A stretch of 64,000 nt of DNA, taken from NCBI GenBank assembly GCA_017473615.1, contig JAFUKL010000004.1:17420-81419 (forward strand). Reading direction: 5' to 3'. A program made the translations under genes and the position numbers. The notes under the pieces were generated by a model that had not been told where the DNA came from, made no database searches, and worked only from the letters and a program-made list of their open reading frames with translations. Shown here piece by piece: positions 1 to 9,075 of this stretch. Numbering within the stretch: position 1 is the stretch's first letter; each line of letters starts with the position of its first letter. Source of the DNA: Muribaculaceae bacterium. Its GTDB lineage: Bacteria; Bacteroidota; Bacteroidia; Bacteroidales; Muribaculaceae.

Positions 1-2311
1 CCACGATAGTGCGACCGTTAACAGATGCATTGGCGAGAGTACCAAGGTCGGTAGCTTCGGTAACTACTACATCCACAAGTTTAGCCTTGTCAAAGCCTTC
101 TGTAACATTGATTAGTTTAACAACAGCCTTTCCATCAACTTCATCAGCTGCTACCATAAATGATGCACCTGCATATTTGAAGAATTCCACTTTAGCAAAC
201 GGCTTGTTTAAAAGACCTTCTGCAAGAACTGTGTTGGTAGTTTCGGAGTCGCTTAGGATGATTTCCATTGGCAATTTACCGGTACCTGACACTACATAAT
301 AATTTTCATCAAGTGGTGAAAGATTCCATGTGTAGTCTGTTTCATATTCAGTACTTGAGTGCATATCAGGGCGTGCGAATGCGTCACCGGCAACAGCTCC
401 ATCAATAATAGAGATAACAATATTCCAGATTTGTGTAGAAGAACCTGTTGTTTCGGCTGTAACCACAACACTACCCTTTTCTATGGTTCCTTGATAATAG
501 AAAGAATTTCCTACAAGAGCACGGTAGAAGTTACCGGTCTTTTGGGTATAGAACCATTCTACTGCTTCTCCTGTTGCTACTCCGTTTTCATCATTTTCCC
601 ACTTATAGAAATATACTTTACCTCTTTCTTCTCCGTCTTCAGAAGATTGTGTTGAGCTATAGTGATTCTTTCCCTTCGCACAACCTACAAGAACTCCGTC
701 GGCTGTAAGTTGAATATCAGACAAAGCCAATCTTGTACCTTGGCAAACGGTGGTTCCAAGTTGAGAAATGACACTCTTGTTTACAAGGTCATATACAAGA
801 AGAACGGGTGTGTTGTCTTCTTTAATAGCAAGGATATACATTACATCGTCTTTTATTTGTGTACGACGAATTGTTGTTCCTTCCAATTCTTCTATTGCTT
901 GAGCAGCATATTCTTCCACTACGTTGTATGAAGAAGCTGCCTTAATACCGCCTTCGATGATTTCGTCCGGATAATCCACATAAACAATTGCCGGTGGAAC
1001 ATAAGCGATATTTTCCAAGAATACTTCAGGTAAAGCATTCTTTCCAACTTCTACTGTAACGGCTACCGGCTCTTCAAGAGGCTTGTAGTCAGCATGTGTA
1101 CATTCTATTGTATAATTTCCCGGTTCTACACCATTGAATACGAAAGCACCGTTGTATTCATCATCGGTAGTGTAAGTTGCCACTTCTGTACCGTCTTTTT
1201 TCAAGGTTACCACTACGTTGTTAAGTGGCATAAGCAAGTCGTTGGTGCTTGCATTAGCTTTATAGTAGTCATGAGAGAAGTGCTCATGCTTATCGCGAAC
1301 GATACCGTAGATTGTACCGGTGGTTTCTTTTTTGTCCCATCCGAAATAATCGGCGATACCACGAGCGTAAGCCACGCCTTCAAGATGACACACGTCCCAG
1401 TTCATATAGCGGTGACGTGCCGGCTGATAAGTGTGGAAATAGCCTTCTGCAAGGAATCCCGGAACACCATGCTTGATTACGCCGAGGTATCCTGTATAAG
1501 CCACTGTATCGGGTACGGTTTCATCAGCTCCCGGAAGAAATTCCGAGAAGTTATCGGTTTCATCAAATACGTAATCCGGGTCTGTGATAGGATAGTATGC
1601 AGTTCCCGGACTTCCATAGAAACTGTGGTCTCCGCGTATATTAGTACCGTTCTTGTATGCACTCCATTGCTGGTGTCCCACATTATAAAGATATGACCAG
1701 CATGCTTTACTTACCGCAATACTGCCCGCATTACCTTCTTGTGCGTCGGTACCGCGATATAAGAACAATGGGAAGTTTACATTATCCCCATCTGTATTTG
1801 CGTTTGAGTGAATGGAAACAAACAAATCGAAATCATTGAATTCCACTTCTGCAGAAATTTCAGACAAAGAACGGTTGTAATAGTCATTTTCTGGGTTTTC
1901 CTTATGAGTAGTATAGTCAAGGTAAGGAGCCCAACTACCACATTTAACATGACTCATAACGATATTTTGTGACATGTCGAGAGCGGCACCCACACGGTGA
2001 GGGTTGTCATTGGTTTGGTTTTTGGTTCTGTCGAACGGAACACCAAAACTTACTAATTTTTCCAATAAAGCCAGACCTTTTTGAAGGTTGGTGTTTGATT
2101 CAAAGAAGTTTGTTGTATCGTTGTTGGCGTCGCTATAGGCATTGTTTGCTCCATGCTTAACAGTACCCATTGGGCGATCTCCTGCTGTCCAAGAACCATG
2201 TCCCGGATTGATATATATACGGACATCTTCAACAGTCGGGTTTTGAGCGTTTGCGCTTGCGCCCATTAGGAACGCCATAGCTGTTGTTGCTAAAAGTTTT
2301 CTTAGTTTCAT
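1..2311 (-). CDS. Secreted N-acetylmuramoyl-L-alanine amidase (Amidase_3) with beta-rich C-terminal region, partial (copy 1)
   Basis: Reading the minus strand from the ATG at 2311 gives an open frame that runs off the left edge, so the C-terminus is missing. AGGAGG lies 7 nt upstream of this ATG. A signal peptide ends near ANAQ. The zinc amidase motifs follow: INPGHGSW (first His), an FFESNTNL Glu, SIHSNA (second His) and LAEGYFHT (catalytic Glu). After the catalytic domain comes a carboxypeptidase-regulatory-like beta-sandwich (GAFVFNGVEPGNY) and a long beta-propeller-like region. Amidases of this family cut the bond between N-acetylmuramic acid and L-alanine in peptidoglycan. The gene sits 14 bp behind the propeller gene at 2326-3228 and is a close paralogue of the amidase at 60101-63793. 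Family assignment is firm; the role of the long C-terminal region is unknown. Confidence 0.88.
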   Translation of the reverse strand, partial: MKLRKLLATTAMAFLMGASANAQNPTVEDVRIYINPGHGSWTAGDRPMGTVKHGANNAYSDANNDTTNFFESNTNLQKGLALLEKLVSFGVPFDRTKNQTNDNPHRVGAALDMSQNIVMSHVKCGSWAPYLDYTTHKENPENDYYNRSLSEISAEVEFNDFDLFVSIHSNANTDGDNVNFPLFLYRGTDAQEGNAGSIAVSKACWSYLYNVGHQQWSAYKNGTNIRGDHSFYGSPGTAYYPITDPDYVFDETDNFSEFLPGADETVPDTVAYTGYLGVIKHGVPGFLAEGYFHTYQPARHRYMNWDVCHLEGVAYARGIADYFGWDKKETTGTIYGIVRDKHEHFSHDYYKANASTNDLLMPLNNVVVTLKKDGTEVATYTTDDEYNGAFVFNGVEPGNYTIECTHADYKPLEEPVAVTVEVGKNALPEVFLENIAYVPPAIVYVDYPDEIIEGGIKAASSYNVVEEYAAQAIEELEGTTIRRTQIKDDVMYILAIKEDNTPVLLVYDLVNKSVISQLGTTVCQGTRLALSDIQLTADGVLVGCAKGKNHYSSTQSSEDGEERGKVYFYKWENDENGVATGEAVEWFYTQKTGNFYRALVGNSFYYQGTIEKGSVVVTAETTGSSTQIWNIVISIIDGAVAGDAFARPDMHSSTEYETDYTWNLSPLDENYYVVSGTGKLPMEIILSDSETTNTVLAEGLLNKPFAKVEFFKYAGASFMVAADEVDGKAVVKLINVTEGFDKAKLVDVVVTEATDLGTLANASVNGRTIV

Positions 2312-2325
2312 AGCTTTGCCTCCTT

Positions 2326-3228
2326 TTATTGGTTAATATTAATTACGAACAATTGTCCATTCGGTGTAACATATGACAATTTGTTGCCCTTACCTGATAC
2401 GGCAGGATACATTGCCATAGATGAAGCTTGTGTCAAGTCTTGGTGTACGCTGCCGTCAATCTTAGACGCTACAATCTTAGATGAAGTAACAATTTCGCCG
2501 TTGTCTCTGTCAAGCATACCCACAACCACTTCGTTGTTGTACCATTGTGGAGCGCGAATTACGCCAAGTGATACCGGGTTGCTTCCGTCAAGGTTGCACA
2601 CGTATGCACCGCGTCCCGCCAAATAATAAAGTACTTTTGTTCCATCGGGTGAAACAGATGGCCATAGATAGCTTTGTCCTTCTGTACCTTGTGGTGAGAT
2701 ATTGCGTGTTACTCCGTTTACGGTCACGTTCAATGCTCCGCGGTTGATAGAGGCAACCGGAGCCGATGCTGCAGTTGCAGTAGCGTTTAATGCCTTGGTG
2801 GAAATTTTCCCTTTGTTGATAGCGTTGACACGATTCCCAACAACGTTGAAACCTTGCAAATTACGAGAAGGTGCCACAAGGGTAACTTCTTTGCCATTGC
2901 TAAGGTTCACGCTCTTCAATGCTGTGTAGCGCAATCTGTTTTGATAAGATGATTGTTTGAATACAACGGTTGAACCGTCTTCGCTGATTTCAATTCCTTG
3001 CAATGAAGCATTTTTTGCTATTTGCACTGTTGCTCCTGTAGCAAGGTCAACTTTTACAAGACCGCCGTTTCCGTTGATAACGGCAAACGAACCGTCATGG
3101 CTCATTGCTGACTGAACAGCCGTTACTCCTTCAGGAAGGTTTACCTTTTCGGTAGAACCAACATTCAGAAGTTGAGCCGATGCCGCAGAACTGATCAGAA
3201 CTGCGATAGAAAGTAAGATTTTTCTCAT
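2326..3228 (-). CDS. Secreted TolB/WD40-like beta-propeller protein (copy 1)
   Basis: A 300-residue protein with an N-terminal signal peptide (about residues 1-19, SAASAQ). It contains repeated PD40-like units such as SHDGSFAVI, SEDGSTVVF and SPDGTKVLYY, the pattern of TolB-type propeller blades. No catalytic motif is visible. It is the first gene of a two-gene unit with the amidase downstream, so it probably acts with that enzyme in the periplasm or at the cell surface (inference). Its last ~60 residues are nearly the same as the truncated ORF at 63808-64000, which shows that the whole two-gene cassette is duplicated. Confidence 0.8.
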   Translation of the reverse strand: MRKILLSIAVLISSAASAQLLNVGSTEKVNLPEGVTAVQSAMSHDGSFAVINGNGGLVKVDLATGATVQIAKNASLQGIEISEDGSTVVFKQSSYQNRLRYTALKSVNLSNGKEVTLVAPSRNLQGFNVVGNRVNAINKGKISTKALNATATAASAPVASINRGALNVTVNGVTRNISPQGTEGQSYLWPSVSPDGTKVLYYLAGRGAYVCNLDGSNPVSLGVIRAPQWYNNEVVVGMLDRDNGEIVTSSKIVASKIDGSVHQDLTQASSMAMYPAVSGKGNKLSYVTPNGQLFVININQ

Positions 3229-3455
3229 TTTCTGTTGGTTTTTAGGTTAATATTTAATGATACTTTTAAAGTAATAGTTTCTCTAATTTTATATATTAGG
3301 GATTTGTGCTCTCTAATTCTTTATATGAGAATATCCTTTTTGATTGTAAAAATACAAAATATTTCGGTAAATTATTAAAATAAATGTGAGAAAATTGAGA
3401 GTATGTCGATGTTAACAATGTTTAAAGATAAAAAGTTGTCCCTAATATATAAATT

Positions 3456-3492
3456 TCGGGATTATTTTAAGAAAATTCAAAACAGCTTCTTA
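3456..3492 (-). repeat. Partial copy of MITE-like repeat
   Basis: On the minus strand this stretch begins AAGCTGTTTTGAATTTTC and continues into CTTAAAATAATCCCGAAA. The first part matches the left end of the repeat at 57569-57683 and the second matches its right-hand inner part, so this looks like an internally deleted copy or solo end. Confidence 0.55.
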
Positions 3493-3567
3493 GATGTTTT
3501 TTTATCTGTTGGGACTGCATGTATGGCTTCAGTGATATATTTTTTATAACAATTCTCGGCTAAACGC

Positions 3568-3598
3568 TTTGTTATTGAGTTGATTTAAGCTACTTTTG
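3568..3598 (+). promoter_or_regulatory. Bacteroidetes-type promoter for the namZ-like gene
   Basis: TTTG at 3568-3571, 19 bp, then TACTTTTG at 3591-3598. This matches the -33/-7 consensus TTTG-N19-20-TAnnTTTG of the Bacteroidetes primary sigma factor. It lies about 45 bp before the start codon at 3644. Confidence 0.75.
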
Positions 3599-3643
3599 CA
3601 GAAATTACCTATTTAACAGAAATCAAAAACAACTAAAATTCAC

Positions 3644-4825
3644 ATGAAAATCTTTAAAAGACTTTTTGTTGCCGTTTTTATGGCTTTAGTTACAATGAAC
3701 GTGTACGCGGCTAAACCGGTGGAAGTGGGTGCGGCTCAAGTAAATGAGTATGTACCGCTACTCAAAGGTAAGCGTGTGGCGTTGTTAAGCAACCACACCG
3801 GAATGGTGGGGGATAAGCATACTCTTGACATTATGCTTGAAAACGGTGTAAATGTTACCACTATTTTCTCTCCGGAGCACGGATTCAGAGGTAATGCCGA
3901 TGCCGGCGAACATGTAAACAGTGGTGTCGACCAGAAAACAGGTATTCCTATCGCATCGCTTTATGACGGTAAAAGCTCTATGCCGAGCAAAAAGACTATG
4001 GCGAAATTTGATGTGCTTGTAGTGGATATTCAAGATGTGGGTTTACGTTACTACACATATTATATCACTATGATGAAACTTATGGAGGCTGCGGCAACCT
4101 ATGGAAAGGAATTTATTGTCCTTGACCGTCCTAATCCTAATGGAATGTATGTGGATGGTCCTATATTAGACATGAAGTACAAGTCGGGTGTGGGATATGC
4201 TCCTATTCCTGTGGTTCATGGGCTGACTATGGGTGAGATAGCGAAAATGGCTAATGGTGAAGGCTGGTTGAAGGACGGATTGAAGCTTTCCGATGGCAAA
4301 TTGCATGTGGTGACTTGCAAAAACTATACGCACCAAACCCGTTACCGTCTTCCTATAGCTCCGTCTCCTAATTTGAGAACCATGCAGGCAGTTTATCTTT
4401 ATCCTTCTACATGCTATTTTGAAGCTACTCCGGTGAGTCTCGGGCGCGGAACCGATAAGCCGTTCTTGTGCTACGGGCATCCTAATATGAAAGGGTATGA
4501 TTATAAATTCACTCCTCGCAGTGTCGATGGAGCGAAGAATCCTCCACAGCTCAATCGTGAATGTTATGGTGTGGATTTGTCAGGTGTTTCTGAAGACGAG
4601 GCAATAGCTATGGGTATAAATCTCGAGTATGTCATAGATGCTTATAGGAACCTGAATCTTGACGATCATTTCTTCCGCAGTTTCTTTGAACTGCTTATAG
4701 GGGACAAAGACGTTCGTAAAATGATAAAAGAAGGAAAAAGTGCTGCCGAAATAAAGGCGACTTGGGCAGATGACGTGGAAAGTTTCAAGCATCAGCGTCG
4801 TCCTTATCTTCTCTATGCAGAATAA
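3644..4825 (+). CDS. namZ: DUF1343 / NamZ-type exo-beta-N-acetylmuramidase
   Basis: A 393-residue protein with a signal peptide (cleavage near VYA, residue 22). The sequence carries hallmarks of the DUF1343 (YbbC/NamZ) family: LLSNHTG near residue 50, SPEHGFRG, DIQDVGLRYYTY, LDRPNPNG and SLGRGTDKP near residue 265. NamZ enzymes release terminal N-acetylmuramic acid from the non-reducing end of peptidoglycan fragments. The neighbour 35 bp downstream is a sodium:solute symporter, which suggests a cut-and-import unit for cell-wall sugars; in Tannerella forsythia, MurNAc uptake and NamZ activity are established. The symbol rests on family membership only. Confidence 0.85.
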   Translation: MKIFKRLFVAVFMALVTMNVYAAKPVEVGAAQVNEYVPLLKGKRVALLSNHTGMVGDKHTLDIMLENGVNVTTIFSPEHGFRGNADAGEHVNSGVDQKTGIPIASLYDGKSSMPSKKTMAKFDVLVVDIQDVGLRYYTYYITMMKLMEAAATYGKEFIVLDRPNPNGMYVDGPILDMKYKSGVGYAPIPVVHGLTMGEIAKMANGEGWLKDGLKLSDGKLHVVTCKNYTHQTRYRLPIAPSPNLRTMQAVYLYPSTCYFEATPVSLGRGTDKPFLCYGHPNMKGYDYKFTPRSVDGAKNPPQLNRECYGVDLSGVSEDEAIAMGINLEYVIDAYRNLNLDDHFFRSFFELLIGDKDVRKMIKEGKSAAEIKATWADDVESFKHQRRPYLLYAE

Positions 4826-4860
4826 AAGAATATAAACCATAAAATAAATATAAAAATAAC

Positions 4861-6321
4861 ATGACACCTTGGGTAGTTTTAGCAACAATTGTCGGGTATT
4901 TTTGCCTGTTGTTTCTTATAACATTCTTGGCTAACCGCAAAAGTAAGAATGCCGGTTTTTATGCCGATAGTGTGAAAGCTCCGTGGTATATCGTATCGTT
5001 TGCTACGATGGGAGCGGCAATTTCGGGAGTGACTTTTGTTTCGGTTCCCGGAATGGTTGAGGCTAAGGGTTTCTCTTATCTTCAAATGCAATTCGGCTTT
5101 ATTATAGGTTATGCCGTAATAGCATTTATGCTTGTGCCTATGTTCTACAAGCGTAATCTTGTTTCTATTTATGGTTATTTGGCTCAACGTTTCGGCTCAA
5201 GCACACACAAGAGCGGCGCATGGTTCTTTTTTGTATCCAAGATGCTTGGTGCTGCTGTACGTTTCTATGTGGTGTGCGTCACTTTGCAGGCTTTGGTGTT
5301 TGAACCGTTGAATATACCGTTTGAAGTGAATGTGCTGTTTACTGTGGCTCTTATATGGCTGTATACAAAGCAAGGCGGAGTGAAGACGGTAATATGGACC
5401 GACACTCTGAAGTCATTCTGTTTGGTGGCTTCGGTTGTTCTTTGTATAATTTTGATAGCTGATAGTCTCGGATACGGTTTCAGTGGAATATTCGGAGCTA
5501 TTGCTGATGATCCGCACAGCAAATTGTTCTATTTCGATAATCCTAAAGAAGGTACATATTTTTGGAAACAATTCATTGCGGGTATTTTCATGGTGATTGC
5601 GACATGTGGTCTTGATCAAGACATGATGCAACGCAATCTTGCCTGCAAGAATTTTAAGGAATCGCAAAAGAATATGCTTGTGAGTGCGGTTACGCAAGTG
5701 TTCGTTGTGGGATTGTTCCTTTGTCTCGGCGTTCTTTTGTATCAATATGCCGGCAAGATGAACATTGTAGCCGAGAAATCGGATGATTTGTTCGGTCTTA
5801 TTGCTGCGGGCGGTACTATGCCTATATTTGTGGGAATATTGTTTATCGTGGGCTTGTGTGCAGCGGCATATTCGGCTGCTGGCTCGGCTCTTACGGCTCT
5901 TACCACATCGTTTACCGTGGATATACTGAAAACTCAGGATAAGGAAGATAAAAGCAAGGAAAAGACTAAGCGTGAAATGGTTCACGTGGCAATGGCGGTC
6001 GTAATGGCAATTGTCATTATAGTGTTCTACTATTTGAACAGTCAAGATGCTATCAGTGCCGTATACTCTATTGCAAGCTACACTTACGGTCCTATCCTCG
6101 GTCTGTTTGTGTTCGGAATGTTCATCAAGAATAAAGTGCGTGATGGGCTTGTTCCGTTTGTGTGTATCGCATCACCTGTAGTATGCTACTTTGTACAGGA
6201 TTGGCTTTTCAATGCATTCGGTTATGTGATGAGCTTTGAACTTCTGTTGCTGAATGCATTCGTAACGGTGTTAGGTCTTGCCTCGATTGCAAAGAAAGAC
6301 AAGGTGAAAGAAACGGCATAA
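4861..6321 (+). CDS. Sodium:solute symporter (SSS family)
   Basis: A 486-residue, strongly hydrophobic protein with about 13 predicted membrane spans and no signal peptide. The start WVVLATIVGYFCLLF and the segment GAAISGVTFVSVPG are typical of the sodium:solute symporter family, and a charged loop (DKEDKSKEKTK) lies near residue 365. It follows the NamZ-like gene by 35 bp in the same orientation. The context suggests uptake of N-acetylmuramic acid or a related muropeptide sugar driven by sodium. The substrate is inference; the family is clear. Confidence 0.88.
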   Translation: MTPWVVLATIVGYFCLLFLITFLANRKSKNAGFYADSVKAPWYIVSFATMGAAISGVTFVSVPGMVEAKGFSYLQMQFGFIIGYAVIAFMLVPMFYKRNLVSIYGYLAQRFGSSTHKSGAWFFFVSKMLGAAVRFYVVCVTLQALVFEPLNIPFEVNVLFTVALIWLYTKQGGVKTVIWTDTLKSFCLVASVVLCIILIADSLGYGFSGIFGAIADDPHSKLFYFDNPKEGTYFWKQFIAGIFMVIATCGLDQDMMQRNLACKNFKESQKNMLVSAVTQVFVVGLFLCLGVLLYQYAGKMNIVAEKSDDLFGLIAAGGTMPIFVGILFIVGLCAAAYSAAGSALTALTTSFTVDILKTQDKEDKSKEKTKREMVHVAMAVVMAIVIIVFYYLNSQDAISAVYSIASYTYGPILGLFVFGMFIKNKVRDGLVPFVCIASPVVCYFVQDWLFNAFGYVMSFELLLLNAFVTVLGLASIAKKDKVKETA

Positions 6322-6330
6322 TTGCTATTG

Positions 6331-7224
6331 ATGGCAAAAAATGTAGTAAATAAATATATTTGGATAGTTGATACTATCCAACGTTATGGAAGAATCACCC
6401 GCGAGGAATTAAACAACTTGTGGGTGAATTCTTCTTTCTCGGACGGTATTCCAATGTCGCGCCGCACGTTCTACAATTACCGTCAAGGCATTGCCGATAT
6501 GTTCAATATAGATATTGAGAATGATTCCTCTACCTATGAATACTATATTACGGGGGAGAACGGCGGACAGTCTTCAAAATTACTTAATCTACTGCTTGAT
6601 ACAGCTTCTATGAGCGGAATGTTGCGTGATTCTCATGATGTGAGCGACCGTATTATATTGGAAGATGTACCCTCTGCCCGTGTCAACCTGCCTATTGTGA
6701 TGCAGTCGTTGAAATCATGTAACCGCATAGTATTCTCTTATTGCAGTTATAACAGGGTGAACACGTCGCATGGCGTAACGATAGAGCCTTATTGCGTGAG
6801 ACTTTTCAAGCAATTGTGGTATGTAATAGGCTACAATCTTAAAGATCGTAAGATTAAAACATATTCGCTTGACCGCATGAGCGATGTGGTAATTAATCAA
6901 GAAACGTTTGAAATGCCTGCCGATTTTGATGGTACTACATATTTCAACGATTGTTTCGGTGTGATGACCAGTCGTGGCAATGCGAGGGACGTCGTTCTGC
7001 GTGTATCGTTGAATAAGGCAAAATATCTGCGTGCTTTACCGTTGCATCATAGTCAGCGGGAAGAAATACATGACCATTATTCATTATTCTCTTATCATTT
7101 ATTCCTTACGAATGACTTTGTATCCGAAATTCTTTCGCATGGAGCTGATGTTGAGGTGGTCTCTCCACCCGAACTCCGGGCGATAGTAATCTCCCAACTT
7201 CGCTCCGCACTCAACCAATATTAA
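6331..7224 (+). CDS. WYL-domain transcriptional regulator
   Basis: A protein of 297 residues if the ATG at 6331 is used. A TTG at 6322 is also in frame but abuts the previous stop codon and is less likely. The N-terminal part (about 1-75) is a winged-helix-like region (GRITREELNNLW, MSRRTFYNYRQ). The C-terminal part is a WYL domain (FKQLWYVIGYN, YSLDRM). WYL regulators respond to small ligands, often nucleic-acid-derived. It is 9 bp behind the symporter and probably co-transcribed with it, so it may regulate this unit. It is convergent with dnaX. Confidence 0.82.
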   Translation: MAKNVVNKYIWIVDTIQRYGRITREELNNLWVNSSFSDGIPMSRRTFYNYRQGIADMFNIDIENDSSTYEYYITGENGGQSSKLLNLLLDTASMSGMLRDSHDVSDRIILEDVPSARVNLPIVMQSLKSCNRIVFSYCSYNRVNTSHGVTIEPYCVRLFKQLWYVIGYNLKDRKIKTYSLDRMSDVVINQETFEMPADFDGTTYFNDCFGVMTSRGNARDVVLRVSLNKAKYLRALPLHHSQREEIHDHYSLFSYHLFLTNDFVSEILSHGADVEVVSPPELRAIVISQLRSALNQY

Positions 7225-7232
7225 AAAAACTT

Positions 7233-8981
7233 CTAAGCTAAGGCGAGGTCGAAGTCGGTGATAAACTTGTCGAAGTAGGTGTTACTTTCCTTTATTGATG
7301 CCACTATCTCTTGCGGTGTCCAGAATTTAGGCTTTTCAATATTCGGGTTAAGCTTTATGTCTATTGCCAGCATATCGTTCTGCACGTGGTTGCGTAAATA
7401 TGAAATGATATTCATTTTGTGAGCGTTAAACGATTCTACTTGGACTTGATTTTCAACTTCGATTTCATATAATGTGTCGTTGATTTTTCTCGGAAGAGAA
7501 CAACGCATGGTGTTAATGATAATCTGTTCGCGCGGATGCTCGTCAATGAATTGTTGCCAAGCTTTTAGTAGTGCGTGTTCGTCGAAAGGCGTTGTTCGTC
7601 GTTGTGAAATGTTTCTTTGCGTTTGTGTACCTTGTTCGGCTGCCTCCTTATTGTTAATCAGTATTCGTGGAGTATTTCCAACGGTTCGTTTCACTGTGTT
7701 TGTCGATTGTTGTGCCGGAGACGGTGCTATTGGCGGAACTGCGGTCGAAACCACAGTTGCCGTAGCTTGTTTTGATGTTGCCGGCGCTACTGTTGCAGGA
7801 GTAGCCGTTGCAGCCTGTTGTCGTATGGGCTGAACTTTGCGTAACGCATCTGTACCGCCATCGCCGCCGGCGGGCAATGGGGTAGATTTATCAAAAAGCT
7901 GACATAGTTTTATAAGAGTAAGCTCCACAAGCAATTGCTTATTGGTGGCTGTGCGATAATCCAAGTCGCACTTGTTGCACAAATCGAGTGCGCGGTAGAA
8001 GAATTGCGGCGTGAGTTTTGCTCCTTGTACCACAAATTGATTGGCGACCTCTTCGGTAGTTTCAAGTAAGCATTTTGTGGCGGGAGTTGCAGCTACCATC
8101 AGGTTTCTGATATGTTCTGCAAGTCCGTTGATGAAGAAAAGAGAGTCAAACCCTTTGTCTCTTATGTCTTTGTATATAAGCAAGGCTTGTGGGACATCTA
8201 CAGCCATGAATGCCTCGATAAGCTTGAAATAATAATCGTGGTCGAGAACGTTCAGATTATCGATGGCAGACCGATATGTTATATTGCCTTGTGATGAAGC
8301 TGCTACTTGGTCGAAAATGGAAAGGGCATCACGCATAGCCCCATCTGCTTTCTGTGCTATGACATTCAGAGCGGTAGTCTCAGCCGTAATGTTCTCTTGT
8401 GATGCGATATAAGTAAGTTGGTCTACGATGTCTTGTACTGTGATGCGGGAGAAGTCGTAAATTTGGCAACGTGAAAGAATTGTGGGTATAACCTTGTGCT
8501 TCTCGGTGGTCGCAAGAATGAAAATTGCGTGAGCCGGTGGTTCTTCCAGCGTTTTCAAGAACGCATTGAAAGCGGCTTGGGACAACATGTGAACCTCGTC
8601 GATAATAAACACGCGGTATTTACCTATTTGCGGCGGAATACGCACTTGTTCGGTAAGGGTGCGTATATCATCCACAGAATTATTGGATGCCGCATCCAGT
8701 TCTACTATATTATAGGAACGTTGCTCATTGAGAGCGATGCATGATTCACACTCATTGCAAGCCTCTCCGTCGGGAGTAGGCTTTAGGCAGTTGATAGTTT
8801 TTGCGAAAATACGTGCACATGACGTTTTGCCCACACCGCGAGGACCGCAGAACAAGTAAGCATGTGCCAGTCTTCCCGAGTCTATCGCCGTCTTGAGCGT
8901 GTGTGTAAGAGCTTGCTGTCCCACCACACTGCGGAATGTACTTGGTCGGTATTTTCTTGCCGATACGATATAATTTTCCAT
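7233..8981 (-). CDS. dnaX: DNA polymerase III subunit gamma/tau
   Basis: A 582-residue clamp-loader ATPase. Visible motifs are the Walker A segment GPRGVGKT near residue 46, a zinc-binding cluster of four Cys (NCLK to CNECESC), the DEVHMLS box near residue 127 and the sensor segment FILATTEKHK. After residue ~370 comes a low-complexity Ala/Thr/Pro linker and a tau-like C-terminal domain. The protein loads the sliding clamp and couples polymerase to helicase at the replication fork. A minus-strand promoter lies just upstream at 9003-9034. Confidence 0.96.
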   Translation of the reverse strand: MENYIVSARKYRPSTFRSVVGQQALTHTLKTAIDSGRLAHAYLFCGPRGVGKTSCARIFAKTINCLKPTPDGEACNECESCIALNEQRSYNIVELDAASNNSVDDIRTLTEQVRIPPQIGKYRVFIIDEVHMLSQAAFNAFLKTLEEPPAHAIFILATTEKHKVIPTILSRCQIYDFSRITVQDIVDQLTYIASQENITAETTALNVIAQKADGAMRDALSIFDQVAASSQGNITYRSAIDNLNVLDHDYYFKLIEAFMAVDVPQALLIYKDIRDKGFDSLFFINGLAEHIRNLMVAATPATKCLLETTEEVANQFVVQGAKLTPQFFYRALDLCNKCDLDYRTATNKQLLVELTLIKLCQLFDKSTPLPAGGDGGTDALRKVQPIRQQAATATPATVAPATSKQATATVVSTAVPPIAPSPAQQSTNTVKRTVGNTPRILINNKEAAEQGTQTQRNISQRRTTPFDEHALLKAWQQFIDEHPREQIIINTMRCSLPRKINDTLYEIEVENQVQVESFNAHKMNIISYLRNHVQNDMLAIDIKLNPNIEKPKFWTPQEIVASIKESNTYFDKFITDFDLALA

Positions 8982-9002
8982 CGTTAAAATACAAATTTAT
9001 CA

Positions 9003-9034
9003 CAAAGATAACTTAAAGTTAAGAGCAATACAAA
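9003..9034 (-). promoter_or_regulatory. Promoter of dnaX
   Basis: On the minus strand, TTTG (9034-9031), 20 bp, then TATCTTTG (9010-9003). This fits the Bacteroidetes -33/-7 consensus and leaves a leader of only about 15 nt before dnaX. Confidence 0.7.
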
Positions 9035-9044
9035 ATTTTCTCTG

Positions 9045-9052
9045 TAACTTTG
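9045..9052 (+). promoter_or_regulatory. -7 element for the LOG-family gene
   Basis: TAACTTTG matches the -7 consensus TAnnTTTG. The -33 box is weak. The start site would fall around 9057-9060, which favours translation from the second in-frame ATG at 9076. Confidence 0.55.
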
Positions 9053-9075
9053 CTGCTGAAATGAATTGTAGAGTG

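Larger units (their letters stand above)
3229..3643. other. Divergent intergenic region with an inverted-repeat pair and half of a dispersed repeat
   Basis: This 415-bp AT-rich gap separates the minus-strand propeller/amidase unit from the plus-strand namZ-like gene. It holds a 15-bp perfect inverted repeat (3288-3302 against 3439-3453), a half copy of the dispersed repeat described under 49973-50174 (at 3456-3492), and a good Bacteroidetes promoter for the rightward gene (3568-3598). No RNA gene or small ORF was recognised. Confidence 0.6.

Noticed and set aside
1094-1696. A 200-codon plus-strand ORF inside the left amidase region
   Set aside because: The minus strand encodes a continuous amidase with intact zinc motifs; the plus frame has an improbable Cys/Ile/Ser-rich composition.
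5413-6045. A 210-codon minus-strand ORF opposite the symporter gene
   Set aside because: It is the antisense shadow of a clear membrane-transporter frame, is rich in His/Lys/Thr without any domain pattern and has no promoter.
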